Source: Microbulbifer sp. TB1203
GTDB lineage: Bacteria > Pseudomonadota > Gammaproteobacteria > Pseudomonadales > Cellvibrionaceae
Direction of reading: 5' to 3'
DNA length: 64,000 nt
NCBI RefSeq assembly: GCF_030997045.1
Contig: NZ_CP116899.1
Span: forward strand, 1-64,000
Below are positions 44,056-52,442 of this stretch, in pieces. The position numbers and the translations under genes are program-made. Each line of letters opens with the position of its first letter. The stretch's first letter is position 1. The notes under the pieces were generated by a model that saw only the letters and a program-made list of their open reading frames with translations, did not search any database and was not told the origin of the DNA.

Positions 44056-44722
44056 GCCCCTTTTCCTGCAACTGCCTCTTGTTGCTCTGGCCCTTTTGGG
44101 TGGAGCTATTGGCAATGCGGGAATGATTGATAAGAAGGGGATGGCACCTTGGGAAACCTGTGCTCTGTGTCACGGCGCGGACGGGATTAGCCATGTGGAC
44201 AAGTTCCCCAAGCTCGCCGGGCAGAATGAAGCTTACATTGTTCGCCAGGTTTTGGATTTTTCAACGGGTAGAAGGGATAACGACAACGGCCAGATGCGTT
44301 CAATTCTCTCTGAACTGGAGCCGGGTGAGCTGGAACGTGTCGCCAGCTATTTTGCCCAGCTTCCCCCACCTGAGGCCGGTTTGGAGGACCTGGACGCTCC
44401 CCTGGATAACAAGCGCTACAAGTTGGGGCGATCAACATTCTGCACAGGTCGGGACGATGTCCCTGCCTGTGTCGGCTGTCATGGCAGCGGTGACCCTTCG
44501 ATACCATGGCTCGACGCTCAACACCGTCAATATCTGCGTAAACAGATTATTGATTTCAGGGAGGGTGTGCGTAACAACGATAAGGGTATGGCAATGCAAA
44601 ATGCGGTCAGAAAGCTTACCGGGGAGGAAGTGGAAGCCGTTGCTTATTACTTGTCATTGACGCGTTTTGAGCGCGAAAAAACAAGTTCTTGTGCACTTCA
44701 ACAGAGCACAGAGGTGCACTAA
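44048..44722 (+). CDS. Di-haem cytochrome c4
   Basis: Periplasmic electron carrier of 224 residues with a signal peptide and two haem motifs, CALCH and CVGCH, each with a distal Met-containing segment (GQMRSI, GMAMQNA) as in cytochrome c4. The start is the ATG overlapping the PCuAC stop; the longer frame would run through that gene. It is the last gene of the importer/copper block and would accept electrons from a periplasmic or membrane oxidoreductase and pass them to a terminal oxidase. Confidence 0.9.
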   Translation: MSKPLFLQLPLVALALLGGAIGNAGMIDKKGMAPWETCALCHGADGISHVDKFPKLAGQNEAYIVRQVLDFSTGRRDNDNGQMRSILSELEPGELERVASYFAQLPPPEAGLEDLDAPLDNKRYKLGRSTFCTGRDDVPACVGCHGSGDPSIPWLDAQHRQYLRKQIIDFREGVRNNDKGMAMQNAVRKLTGEEVEAVAYYLSLTRFEREKTSSCALQQSTEVH

Positions 44723-44796
44723 AGAAAGGCATGTTTGAATAGGTTTTAGTAGATGCAGTGGTTAGACAAAATTTCTCTAAAATTAGCTTATATTTT

Positions 44797-44812
44797 ACTT
44801 GTTATAACAAGT
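44797..44812 (+). promoter_or_regulatory. GntR operator 1 (perfect palindrome)
   Basis: ACTTGTTATAACAAGT is an exact 16-base palindrome 40 bases before the GntR start codon, preceded by AT-rich promoter-like DNA. Its size and position fit an autoregulatory GntR/HutC operator. A near-identical site lies at 48949-48964. Confidence 0.7.
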
Positions 44813-44851
44813 CATAATAAGTAATATAGAAGACTACAGGAGGCAGAATCT

Positions 44852-45622
44852 ATGAAACCACTGCAACCGAAAGATATGTCGCATCAACCGCTTTATCTTC
44901 AGATAAAAGAAGCGCTGAAGAGGCAAATCCTCGCGGGAGAATATGCGCCTTATCAGCGTATGCCCTCGGAAAGTGAGCTAATGAAGAGCTTCGGCGTGAG
45001 TCGCATTACTGTCCGGCAGGCTCTGAGAGATCTTCATAGTGAAGGGCTTATTTTTTCAGCGCAGGGAAAAGGTACCTTCGCCAGCAAACCCAAGGCGACT
45101 CAGGACATTAAGCACTTACAGGGATTTGATGAGGCAATGAAGCCTCAGGGCTATGAGACCTCTGCACGCCTGGTCAGTATTCGCGAAACCAGCGCAAGTA
45201 AGAATGTGCAGGAAAATCTGGGGGTTACCGCCAAAGAAAGGGTAGTGGAAGTTGTGCGTGTCCGATACCTCAACCGCGATCCGGTGTCAGTAGACAGTTC
45301 CTACTTTCCGATGTCTATTGGTGCAGCGCTTTTTTCGAAGGATCTGAGCCAGGACATCTTTCCGATGCTCGAAAATCAGCTGGGAATAGAGCTCGGCGAG
45401 GCTGAAATAAGCCTGGAAGCGCGCCCCGCAGATGCGGACGTCGCCAATTTTCTGAGAATAGAACAGGGCAGCCCGATTATGTGGGTGGAGCGGTTGACCC
45501 GTGACAGCACTGGCAAGCCCATTGATTTCGAATATCTCGCTTTCCGCGGTGATTCCTATAAATATCGCTTCCAAATACAACGCGATCCTTCAAAGAACGC
45601 TCCCATCCAAGAGGATAAGTAA
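44852..45622 (+). CDS. GntR/HutC-family transcriptional regulator
   Basis: Ligand-responsive repressor, probably of this whole gene cluster. The 256-residue protein has an N-terminal winged helix (PSESELMKSFGVSRITVRQA, QGKGTFAS) and a C-terminal UTRA effector domain (about 95-245; SVDSSYFPMSIG, PIDFEYLAFRGDSYKY). AGGAGG lies eight bases before the ATG. It overlaps the flavoprotein gene by one base (TAATG), so regulator and enzyme are made together. The inducer is probably the imported compound or a product of it. Confidence 0.93.
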   Translation: MKPLQPKDMSHQPLYLQIKEALKRQILAGEYAPYQRMPSESELMKSFGVSRITVRQALRDLHSEGLIFSAQGKGTFASKPKATQDIKHLQGFDEAMKPQGYETSARLVSIRETSASKNVQENLGVTAKERVVEVVRVRYLNRDPVSVDSSYFPMSIGAALFSKDLSQDIFPMLENQLGIELGEAEISLEARPADADVANFLRIEQGSPIMWVERLTRDSTGKPIDFEYLAFRGDSYKYRFQIQRDPSKNAPIQEDK

Positions 45623-47352
45623 TGGCAATTCCTGATGACATAAAAGTTATGGATGTTGATGTATTGGTTATTGGTGGCGGCACGGCCGGACCAATGGCTG
45701 CCGTAACCGCAAAAGAAAAAAATCCAGACGCGAGCGTCATGCTTCTGGAAAAGGCCAACGTTAAGCGTTCCGGGGCCATCAGTATGGGTATGGATGGTTT
45801 GAACAACGCCGTTGTACCCGGCCATTCAACGCCGGAAGACTACGTAAAAGAGATCACCATAGCTAACGATGGGATTCTCCTTCAAAAAGGCGTCATGGCT
45901 TACGCCCAGCGTTCCTACAGCATGATTCAGAAGCTGGATAAATGGGGTGTTTACTTCCAGAAAGATGAAACTGGCGAGTTCGACATGAAAAAGGTACACC
46001 ATTTGGGTACCTACGTGTTGCCAATGCCGGAGGGGCACAATGTCAAAAAGATTCTCTATCGTCGCCTCCGGCGCCATCGGGTCAAGGTCGAGAACCGCTA
46101 TCAGGCAATCCGCCTTCTGAAGGATGAAGCCGGTGTGGTGAGCGGCTGTATCGCGCTGGGTACGCGGGACGCCGAAGTGATTGTGGTTCGGGCAAAGGCG
46201 GTGATCATGTGCAGTGGCGCGGCCGGCCGTATTGGTCTGCCGGCGTCAGGCTACCTGTTCGGCACCTATGAGAACCCCTCCAACTGTGGTGACGGCCACT
46301 CCATGGCTTACCATGTGGGTGCCGAACTGACCGGTTTGGAATGCTACCAGATCAACCCCCTGCTCAAGGATTACAACGGACCGGCCTGTGCCTATGTTAC
46401 CGGGCCCCTGGGCGGCTATACCGCCAATGCCAAGGGCGATCGCTTCATAGAGTGCGATTACTGGAGCGGACAGATGATGATGGAGTTCTACAATGAGCTC
46501 CAAGGCGGGAACGGCCCTGTGTTCCTTAAACTGGATCATCTGGCCGAGGAAACCATCCAGGAAATTGAGCACGTTCTGCACACCAACGAGCGCCCCAGTC
46601 GTGGCCGTTTTCACGATGGTCGTGGTACGGACTACAGAACGAAGATGGTGGAAATGCATATTTCGGAAATTGGTTTTTGTGCCGGCCATTCCGCCTCGGG
46701 AGTTTGGATCAATGAAAAGGGCGAGACGAGTGTGCCGGGCCTGTACGGAGCTGGCGATATGGCGTCTATTCCCCACAGCTATATGCTGGGGGCTTTCGTT
46801 TACGGAGAGATCTGCGGCGAAAATGCGGTGGAGTTTGCGCGCGAGCGCGATGTTCCGAAGCTGGATGAAGACTACATTATTGCGGAACGAGATCGTATTC
46901 TGGCGCCGTTAAAACGCACTGACGGAATACCGCCCAGCCAGTTTGAATACAAAGTTCGACGTTTGGTTAATGACTATCTTCAGCCACCCAAGGTAAGCAA
47001 AAAAATGGATATCGGACTTGCCCGTATACGGGCAATGGAAAATGATATTCCCTATTTGTACGCCCGTGATCCCCATGAGCTACTGCGTGCAAATGAAGCG
47101 CAGCACATCTTTGATTGCGCACAGATGGCGGCAGTTGCATCCCTTTATCGAGAGGAGAGTCGCTGGGGGCTGTACCACAACTATGTCGATCACCCCGAGA
47201 CGGACAATGAAAACTGGTTCTGTCATGTCCAGTTGTTCAAAGATGAGAACAATAATATGACGTGTCGTAAGAGGGAGATTGAGCCGTACGTTGTAGAGCT
47301 CGATGACGAAGAGAAGAATGCCTATCAACAGTTGCGAGTGCAAGCCGGCTAA
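45622..47352 (+). CDS. AprA-like FAD oxidoreductase (fumarate-reductase/APS-reductase fold)
   Basis: Cytoplasmic flavoprotein of 576 residues. It has the FAD-binding start DVLVIGGGTAGPMAAVTA, the flavin region GAISMGMDGLNNAVVPG, the GDGHSMAYHVGAELTGLECY segment and the closing PGLYGAGDMASIPHSYMLGA, then a helical C-terminal part (RWGLYHNYVDHPETDNENWF) like that of adenylylsulfate reductase alpha. It is followed by a small 8-Cys ferredoxin, as aprA is by aprB. No sat, dsr or aprM genes are present, so dissimilatory APS chemistry is unlikely. The substrate is unknown; sulfur-compound or alpha,beta-unsaturated acid redox chemistry is possible. Confidence 0.85.
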   Translation: MAIPDDIKVMDVDVLVIGGGTAGPMAAVTAKEKNPDASVMLLEKANVKRSGAISMGMDGLNNAVVPGHSTPEDYVKEITIANDGILLQKGVMAYAQRSYSMIQKLDKWGVYFQKDETGEFDMKKVHHLGTYVLPMPEGHNVKKILYRRLRRHRVKVENRYQAIRLLKDEAGVVSGCIALGTRDAEVIVVRAKAVIMCSGAAGRIGLPASGYLFGTYENPSNCGDGHSMAYHVGAELTGLECYQINPLLKDYNGPACAYVTGPLGGYTANAKGDRFIECDYWSGQMMMEFYNELQGGNGPVFLKLDHLAEETIQEIEHVLHTNERPSRGRFHDGRGTDYRTKMVEMHISEIGFCAGHSASGVWINEKGETSVPGLYGAGDMASIPHSYMLGAFVYGEICGENAVEFARERDVPKLDEDYIIAERDRILAPLKRTDGIPPSQFEYKVRRLVNDYLQPPKVSKKMDIGLARIRAMENDIPYLYARDPHELLRANEAQHIFDCAQMAAVASLYREESRWGLYHNYVDHPETDNENWFCHVQLFKDENNNMTCRKREIEPYVVELDDEEKNAYQQLRVQAG

Positions 47353-47380
47353 CCATTAGCGGACATTCAGGAGAGAGTTT

Positions 47381-47614
47381 ATGCCAACTGCATCCCAGAT
47401 TTCTATGGTTCCTGTCGTCGTGGATGACGATAAATGTATCGCCGATAAGGGTTGTCGAACCTGTATCGACGTCTGCCCGTTAGATGTGTTGTGGATCAAT
47501 GAAGAGACCGGAAAAGCGCACATGAAGTACGATGAGTGCTGGTACTGCATGCCCTGTGAGGCGGATTGCCCGACAGACGCCGTTACGGTGAACATTCCTT
47601 ATTTGCTGAGTTGA
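47381..47614 (+). CDS. AprB-like 2x[4Fe-4S] ferredoxin
   Basis: A 77-residue electron-transfer subunit for the preceding flavoprotein. Two clusters are indicated: Cys19-x5-Cys25-x2-Cys28-x3-Cys32-Pro and Cys53-x2-Cys56-x2-Cys59-x3-Cys63-Pro. The five-residue gap in the first motif and the tryptophan in CWYCMPC recall AprB, but the long C-terminal tail of AprB is missing. GGAGAG precedes the start. It lies between flavoprotein and HEAT-repeat genes. Confidence 0.9.
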   Translation: MPTASQISMVPVVVDDDKCIADKGCRTCIDVCPLDVLWINEETGKAHMKYDECWYCMPCEADCPTDAVTVNIPYLLS

Positions 47615-47622
47615 GGTGAACG

Positions 47623-48597
47623 ATGTCTGATTATTCAAACCCTTTGTTGGGTTCATTGGCCGAGCGCTTGCGAGACTCCGATCCAGGTATACGTCGGGTG
47701 GCGGTGCTGGACCTGGTAGACAGTCCGGAAGAAGAAGCTGTCGGGTTGCTCATTGCCGCCTTGGGTGATGAAGATGAGGCGGTAAGGATGGAAGCGGCAA
47801 GAATGATTGATGAGTTCGAGCCGCGCGACATGATGGATGCTCTCGTAGGGGCTTTAACCTCAGAAGACCAGAACGTGCGCAATGCCGCCGCCAACGCTCT
47901 GGCCGACTTAAAGGACGATGATGCTGCGCCGGCCCTGATAGAAGCGCTTCAGGAGAGTGATCCTTTTGTGCTGGCTTCTATTCTTCGCTCGCTTAAGCAA
48001 CTGCGGCTCAAGGAAGCCAGGCCGCACGCGCTCCAGTTTCTGGACCATCCCGATGCCAATGTGCGGCGGGAAGCGGTCGGCGTTCTGGGCTACCTACAGG
48101 AAAATGAAAATCTGCCGCAGTTAATATCTATCGCGGGTACGGACGCCGATCCGGAAGTGCGCCGCGCAGCTATCGGCACTCTGGTTTACGCTGATCCGGG
48201 TCAAGTGGAAAAAGCACTGATTAATGGCCTTTCAGACGCTAACTGGCTTGTTCGGTCAGAAGCGGCCAAGAGCATAGGCCGCTTGGGTGTTGCGGCGGCG
48301 GTCGACTCGTTAATGGCAGCGGTTACGGATGACGCAATGTGGCAGGTTCAGGAAAAGTCAGCGGAAGCCCTGGGTAAGATTGGTCTGGCCGCCGCTTTGC
48401 CGGCCCTGGCCAAGTGCGCCTCCAATCCCATCAGCAACCTGCGCAAGGCGGCGGTAGCCGCTACCGGTGAGATTGCCCGGCCGGAGGGGATGCCTATTGT
48501 CGAAGAGGCCCTTAATGACAACGATCCGGATGTCAGGAAGCTGGCTCGATGGGCCAAATCAAAAATTGAATCCAATGTGGCTGGAATTGGAGGTTAG
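47623..48597 (+). CDS. HEAT-repeat (PBS-lyase type) scaffold protein
   Basis: A 324-residue all-helical protein built from about nine to ten HEAT units of some 31 residues (for example DEDEAVRMEAARMIDEFEPR, DQNVRNAAANALADLKDDDA, DPEVRRAAIGTLVYADPGQV). No catalytic residues are evident. Similar repeat proteins act as scaffolds or chaperones for redox complexes. Its place, eight bases after the AprB-like ferredoxin and two before the 7Fe ferredoxin, suggests that it holds the flavoprotein-ferredoxin assembly together; this is inference. Confidence 0.9.
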   Translation: MSDYSNPLLGSLAERLRDSDPGIRRVAVLDLVDSPEEEAVGLLIAALGDEDEAVRMEAARMIDEFEPRDMMDALVGALTSEDQNVRNAAANALADLKDDDAAPALIEALQESDPFVLASILRSLKQLRLKEARPHALQFLDHPDANVRREAVGVLGYLQENENLPQLISIAGTDADPEVRRAAIGTLVYADPGQVEKALINGLSDANWLVRSEAAKSIGRLGVAAAVDSLMAAVTDDAMWQVQEKSAEALGKIGLAAALPALAKCASNPISNLRKAAVAATGEIARPEGMPIVEEALNDNDPDVRKLARWAKSKIESNVAGIGG

Positions 48598-48599
48598 TT

Positions 48600-48938
48600 A
48601 TGACGTTCGTTGTAACCGAGCAATGCATCAGATGTAAATTTACCGATTGTGTGGATGTTTGCCCTGTCGATTGCTTCCATGAAGGCCCCAATTTCCTGGT
48701 GATTGACCCGGAAGTCTGCATTGACTGTGCTCTGTGCGTTCCTGAGTGTCCGGTCGATGCAATCTTCGAGGAAAGTGAGTTGCCGGAGGAGTTTGTCGAC
48801 TTTATCGAAATCAACGCTGAGCTGGCCACGCGGTGGCCAGAGATCTCTTCGACGAAGGATCCGTTACCGGATGCGGATGACTGGGCTGATAAGCCTGATA
48901 AGCGTCAGTTCTTGGTATTGGACGCTGAGCAGGTTTAA
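48600..48938 (+). CDS. fdxA: 7Fe ferredoxin, FdxA type
   Basis: Low-potential carrier with one [3Fe-4S] and one [4Fe-4S] cluster. The 112-residue protein reads CIRCKFTDCVDVCPVDCFHE and CIDCALCVPECPVDAIFEES, then the FdxA C-terminal extension (FVDFIEINAELATRWPEI, KDPLPDADDW). This is the Azotobacter FdI layout. It may link the flavoprotein complex to the ferredoxin-NADP reductase encoded 1.5 kb downstream. Confidence 0.95.
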   Translation: MTFVVTEQCIRCKFTDCVDVCPVDCFHEGPNFLVIDPEVCIDCALCVPECPVDAIFEESELPEEFVDFIEINAELATRWPEISSTKDPLPDADDWADKPDKRQFLVLDAEQV

Positions 48939-48942
48939 CTTT

Positions 48943-48970
48943 GCAGCAACTTGTCATAACAAGTTGTTGC
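48943..48970 (+). promoter_or_regulatory. GntR operator 2 (extended palindrome)
   Basis: The core ACTTGTCATAACAAGT differs from operator 1 at one base. The symmetry extends outward to 12-base arms (GCAGCAACTTGT / ACAAGTTGTTGC, one mismatch). It stands about 100 bases before the DUF971 gene, implying that the third block is controlled by the same regulator. Confidence 0.7.
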
Positions 48971-49067
48971 AAGTCTCGCGTCGAGGCGCTTTGTATGTCG
49001 CACTTAAGCTCAAGCACGTCGGGGTTTGAAGGCAGCGGATGGCTCGCTCAGAGATAGAGGTGTACGC

Positions 49068-49388
49068 ATGAATGAAGTGTTGTATCCACCGGTCCAGGTC
49101 ACCCTCGATAAAGCCGCGGGTGAGCTCAGAATTGTCTGGAAAGGCGGAGAGAAGAGTCATATCGCCGGAAGCGAGTTGCGCCGTTATTGCGCCTGTTCCA
49201 GCTGCCGGGCCCGGAGGGTGGTGGGTGTTGTGCTTGTTACAGAGTCAACCGAAATGCGCTCAGCCAGGTTAATGGGGAATAACGCGCTGCAGATTGAATT
49301 TTCCGATGGCCATGATCGCGGGATCTACCCTTGGCCCTATTTGTTCGCCATAGGCCAGGGACTTGCACAGGATTATCTTGATGAGTGA
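49068..49388 (+). CDS. DUF971-domain protein
   Basis: A 106-residue single-domain DUF971 protein, with the family's LRRYCACSSCRARRVVG cysteine segment and the IEFSDGHDRGIYPWPYLFAI end. DUF971 occurs fused at the C-terminus of plant Hcf101-type Mrp proteins, which insert [4Fe-4S] clusters, and at the N-terminus of gamma-butyrobetaine hydroxylases. An Mrp gene lies three genes downstream here, so a role in Fe-S maturation of this cluster's enzymes is likely. GAGG precedes the ATG. It overlaps the next gene by eight bases. Confidence 0.88.
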   Translation: MNEVLYPPVQVTLDKAAGELRIVWKGGEKSHIAGSELRRYCACSSCRARRVVGVVLVTESTEMRSARLMGNNALQIEFSDGHDRGIYPWPYLFAIGQGLAQDYLDE

Positions 49389-50409
49389 ATTGGAGGCTGT
49401 AAAAACAAGGTATATTTGGAGGTCCGCCACCAGCGCCAGAAAAAAAATCATCGAGTACCTTCCGGGGATATCGTTTTGTCTGTTACTTGTTTTGGGGGCC
49501 AGCTACCTCTCTGATCATTATGGAACGTCAAAAATACTCGGAGCGCTGCTTCTGGGCATGGCGTTCCAGGCTATATCCCAGTATCAAGAGTTTTCCCCGG
49601 GCCTGGATTTCTGCGCAAAAACGGTATTACGGGCTGGCGTGGCGATTCTGGGAATCCGGATTAGCTTCGATCAAATGACAGAGTTGGGAGTCGCGCCACT
49701 GATACTGGTCAGCACAGTGGTGACCGGCACCATAATATTTAGCATAGTTCTTGCCAGGCTTTTTAAGATTGACCCTGTCAGGGGCACTATTTCGGGCGCA
49801 GCCGTTGGAATCTGCGGAGTTTCCGCCGCACTGGCCGTGGCATCGGTACTGCCGAGCAACAAGGCAATTGAAAAGCACCTGTTGTGTACTGTTGTAGCGG
49901 TAACCGGTATCAGCACCGTCTGCATGATTCTCTACCCAGGGCTGCTGACCAGCATGGGAATGACAGCGGAACAGATGGGGTTGTTTATCGGCGCGAGTAT
50001 TCATGACGTTGTCCAGGTTTTTGGCGCAGGTGAGATGATCTCGCCCGACGTTGCAGAGTTGGCCACTTATACAAAGATGCTACGGATCGCCTTGCTCGTA
50101 CCCACAGTGGTCATACTGGCACTGATCTATCACAGGCCTGAGGCGAAAGTCGGTGGTTTTCGTCGAGTAGTCCCTCCGTTTCTCATAGCGTTTGTTGGTT
50201 TTGTGATCCTCGCAAACGCCCAGGCTCTTCCTCAAGAGGGTACAGTCCTGCTCGGTGATATTTCGCAAGCCTGTCTGTGGATGGCGATGGCTGCATTGGG
50301 GGCCAAAACCAACCTGGTCGACCTCTGGCGTATTGGTGGAAAGCCGTTGTTGTTGATAATCATTAATACCCTGTTCATTGCGGCGATGTCTTTGCTTTTG
50401 ATTATTTAA
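49381..50409 (+). CDS. YeiH/UPF0324 putative sulfate (or sulfite) exporter
   Basis: Integral membrane protein of 342 residues with about ten segments and the family blocks GAAVGICGVSAALAVASVLP and LFIGASIHDVVQVFGAGEMI. Members have been proposed to export sulfate or sulfite during taurine or sulfonate use, although proof is limited. Its presence beside a sulfonate-class importer and an AprA-like enzyme is the best hint that the pathway releases an inorganic sulfur anion. The start overlaps the DUF971 stop, and ribosome-site quality is poor, so coupled translation is likely. Confidence 0.85.
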   Translation: MSELEAVKTRYIWRSATSARKKIIEYLPGISFCLLLVLGASYLSDHYGTSKILGALLLGMAFQAISQYQEFSPGLDFCAKTVLRAGVAILGIRISFDQMTELGVAPLILVSTVVTGTIIFSIVLARLFKIDPVRGTISGAAVGICGVSAALAVASVLPSNKAIEKHLLCTVVAVTGISTVCMILYPGLLTSMGMTAEQMGLFIGASIHDVVQVFGAGEMISPDVAELATYTKMLRIALLVPTVVILALIYHRPEAKVGGFRRVVPPFLIAFVGFVILANAQALPQEGTVLLGDISQACLWMAMAALGAKTNLVDLWRIGGKPLLLIIINTLFIAAMSLLLII

Positions 50410-50432
50410 ATAGATACGAGAGGAGATTTGAC

Positions 50433-51206
50433 GTGGCGAATTTAATGAAAGAGAGTATTACTGAAGTACACCACTGGAACGACACGTTGTTCAGTTTTAA
50501 GTCGACGAGGGATAGATCATTCCGGTTCAAGAATGGTCACTTTACCATGATTGGCCTGGATAATGGCGGCCGCCCCCTGGTTCGTGCTTACAGTATTGCC
50601 AGCGCCAATTACCAGGATGAGCTGGAATTTTTCAGCATCAAAGTCCCCGATGGTCCGCTGACGTCGCGACTTCAACATCTTAAGGTGGGTGATGAAATAT
50701 ATGTTAGCAGTAAGCCAACAGGGACTTTGACGATCGACAACCTGCTCCCGGGAAAGAATCTCTACTTGCTAAGTACAGGGACCGGTCTGGCGCCTTTCCT
50801 GAGTATTATTCGGGACCCAGAGACCTATGAGGCATACGACAAAGTCATCTTGACGCACGGTGTTCGGAGAGTTAACGAGCTGGCCTATAGGGAACTGATT
50901 ACTGAACATTTGCCAGAGCATGAATATCTGGGAGATGACGTCAGGGAGAAGCTTATCTATTACCCGACTGTGACCCGGGAAGATCACCAGTACCAGGGTC
51001 GGTTGACGGATCTGATTAATTCCGAAAAGCTGTTCGATGATATTGCTATGCCGCCTTTCAATCCGGAGGTGGATCGCGTGATGTTATGTGGAAGCCCTTC
51101 TATGTTGAAAGACTGCGCTGGAATTCTGGATGGTCTGGGCTTTACAGAGACTCATCATGGCAAGCTGGGAAGTTATGTCATTGAGCGAGCATTTGTCGAA
51201 TCTTAG
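50433..51206 (+). CDS. fpr: Ferredoxin-NADP reductase
   Basis: Bacterial-type FNR of 257 residues that exchanges electrons between NADPH and ferredoxin or flavodoxin. FAD motif RAYSIASANY, NADP-binding STGTGLAPFLSIIRDP and CGSPSMLKDC are visible, and the protein ends ERAFVES in the short-FNR style. GTG is the start, with AGGAG seven bases upstream. It would couple the two ferredoxins of the preceding block to the NADPH pool. Confidence 0.93.
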   Translation: MANLMKESITEVHHWNDTLFSFKSTRDRSFRFKNGHFTMIGLDNGGRPLVRAYSIASANYQDELEFFSIKVPDGPLTSRLQHLKVGDEIYVSSKPTGTLTIDNLLPGKNLYLLSTGTGLAPFLSIIRDPETYEAYDKVILTHGVRRVNELAYRELITEHLPEHEYLGDDVREKLIYYPTVTREDHQYQGRLTDLINSEKLFDDIAMPPFNPEVDRVMLCGSPSMLKDCAGILDGLGFTETHHGKLGSYVIERAFVES

Positions 51207-51327
51207 ATATTGTTTCATAACGTAGCGTGCGCACGGGTGGCTTTACGGTTGCCGCTGGACTGTGGCTGGGATATTCACCGAACACGTCGCACAGGATGCC
51301 AGTTGGTACAGAAAGGTGAGGACGCTT

Positions 51328-52422
51328 ATGTCAGAGGTAACTGAAGCAAGTATACGCAGAGTATTGGGAGAGATTGGGTATACCCCCTTTGGCTCCAGCT
51401 ACAATGAACTGGATGCTATAGAGTCAATCAATATTGGTGAAAGTGGCGTGGAGCTGTATCTGAAAATCGGTTTGCAGATGCAGTCGAAGAGTAACCTTTT
51501 GGCAATGACACTCAGCAATGAACTGGAGAAAGCCGGTATCCCGGGTGTCACCGTGCATATCAACGGTGAGGTATTTACCTCACCATTGATCGCCCGCCAG
51601 GGGAAGCTCAAGGACGTCAAAAACATTATTATGGTGGCGTCGGGGAAGGGGGGCGTAGGTAAATCGACAACCTCTGTGAATCTGGCGCTGGCATTACAGG
51701 CTGAAGGGGCCAAGGTAGGGATACTGGATGCGGATATATATGGCCCGAGTCTGCGCACTATGTTGGGAATCGATAACGACATAAAGCCGGAGCTTGTGGA
51801 TCAGAAATATGTAAACCCAATCAGGAAATACGGTTTGAAGTCCATGTCGGTTGCGTTTATGTCGGAGGATAAAACGCCGATGATATGGCGGGGGCCAATG
51901 GCGGTGAGGGCCCTGCAGCAACTGTTGGAAAATACTCTATGGGAAGACCTGGATTACCTGATAATCGATATGCCCCCCGGAACGGGAGATATTCACATAT
52001 CTCTGGCGCAGAAAGTTAATGTATCCGCCGCGATAGTGGTTACTACTCCCCAGGAAATGGCGGTAATTGATGCGCGCAAGGGGCTGGAGATGTTCAACAA
52101 GGTTTCAATCCCGGTATTGGGGATTGTAGAGAACATGGCCTCACATCGGTGTTCAAATTGTGGTTTCGAGGAAACCGTCTTCGGCTCCGGTGGGGCTCAG
52201 TACCTGGCTGACAATTACCAGGTGCAGTTGCTCGGATCTCTGCCGTTGGATAAGCGAATCAGAGCTGATGTGGATGGCGGTTCGCCTACAGTGGTTGCGT
52301 CGCCCGGCAGTACATTGGCGCAATCCTATATTGCGCTTGCTCACAAGGTAGGCATTGAACTTTGGAAGACCAATCGGCGCGGTGCTGCTGCGCCCGAGAT
52401 ACAAATTGTTGATTCACTATAG
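51328..52422 (+). CDS. Mrp/ApbC-type iron-sulfur carrier ATPase
   Basis: P-loop scaffold that inserts [4Fe-4S] clusters. The 364-residue protein has an N-terminal DUF59/MIP18 domain (1-90), Walker A SGKGGVGKSTTSVNLALAL, the Mrp segment DADIYGPSLRTMLG, IIDMPPGTGDIHISL, and the cluster-bridging CxxC in HRCSNCG. The start is the ATG after AGGTGAGGA; the longer frame has no family support. DUF59 plus Mrp here and DUF971 as a separate gene correspond to the three domains of plastid Hcf101. It may be dedicated to the Fe-S proteins of this cluster. Confidence 0.92.
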   Translation: MSEVTEASIRRVLGEIGYTPFGSSYNELDAIESINIGESGVELYLKIGLQMQSKSNLLAMTLSNELEKAGIPGVTVHINGEVFTSPLIARQGKLKDVKNIIMVASGKGGVGKSTTSVNLALALQAEGAKVGILDADIYGPSLRTMLGIDNDIKPELVDQKYVNPIRKYGLKSMSVAFMSEDKTPMIWRGPMAVRALQQLLENTLWEDLDYLIIDMPPGTGDIHISLAQKVNVSAAIVVTTPQEMAVIDARKGLEMFNKVSIPVLGIVENMASHRCSNCGFEETVFGSGGAQYLADNYQVQLLGSLPLDKRIRADVDGGSPTVVASPGSTLAQSYIALAHKVGIELWKTNRRGAAAPEIQIVDSL

Positions 52423-52442
52423 ATTAATGAGGCTTTAGAACC

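Noticed and set aside
42968..44722. Part of a cytochrome c oxidase or nitrous oxide reductase operon
   Set aside because: No oxidase subunit, NosZ, NosD, NosF or NosY gene is present; the ABC genes are of the NrtA/TauA import class.
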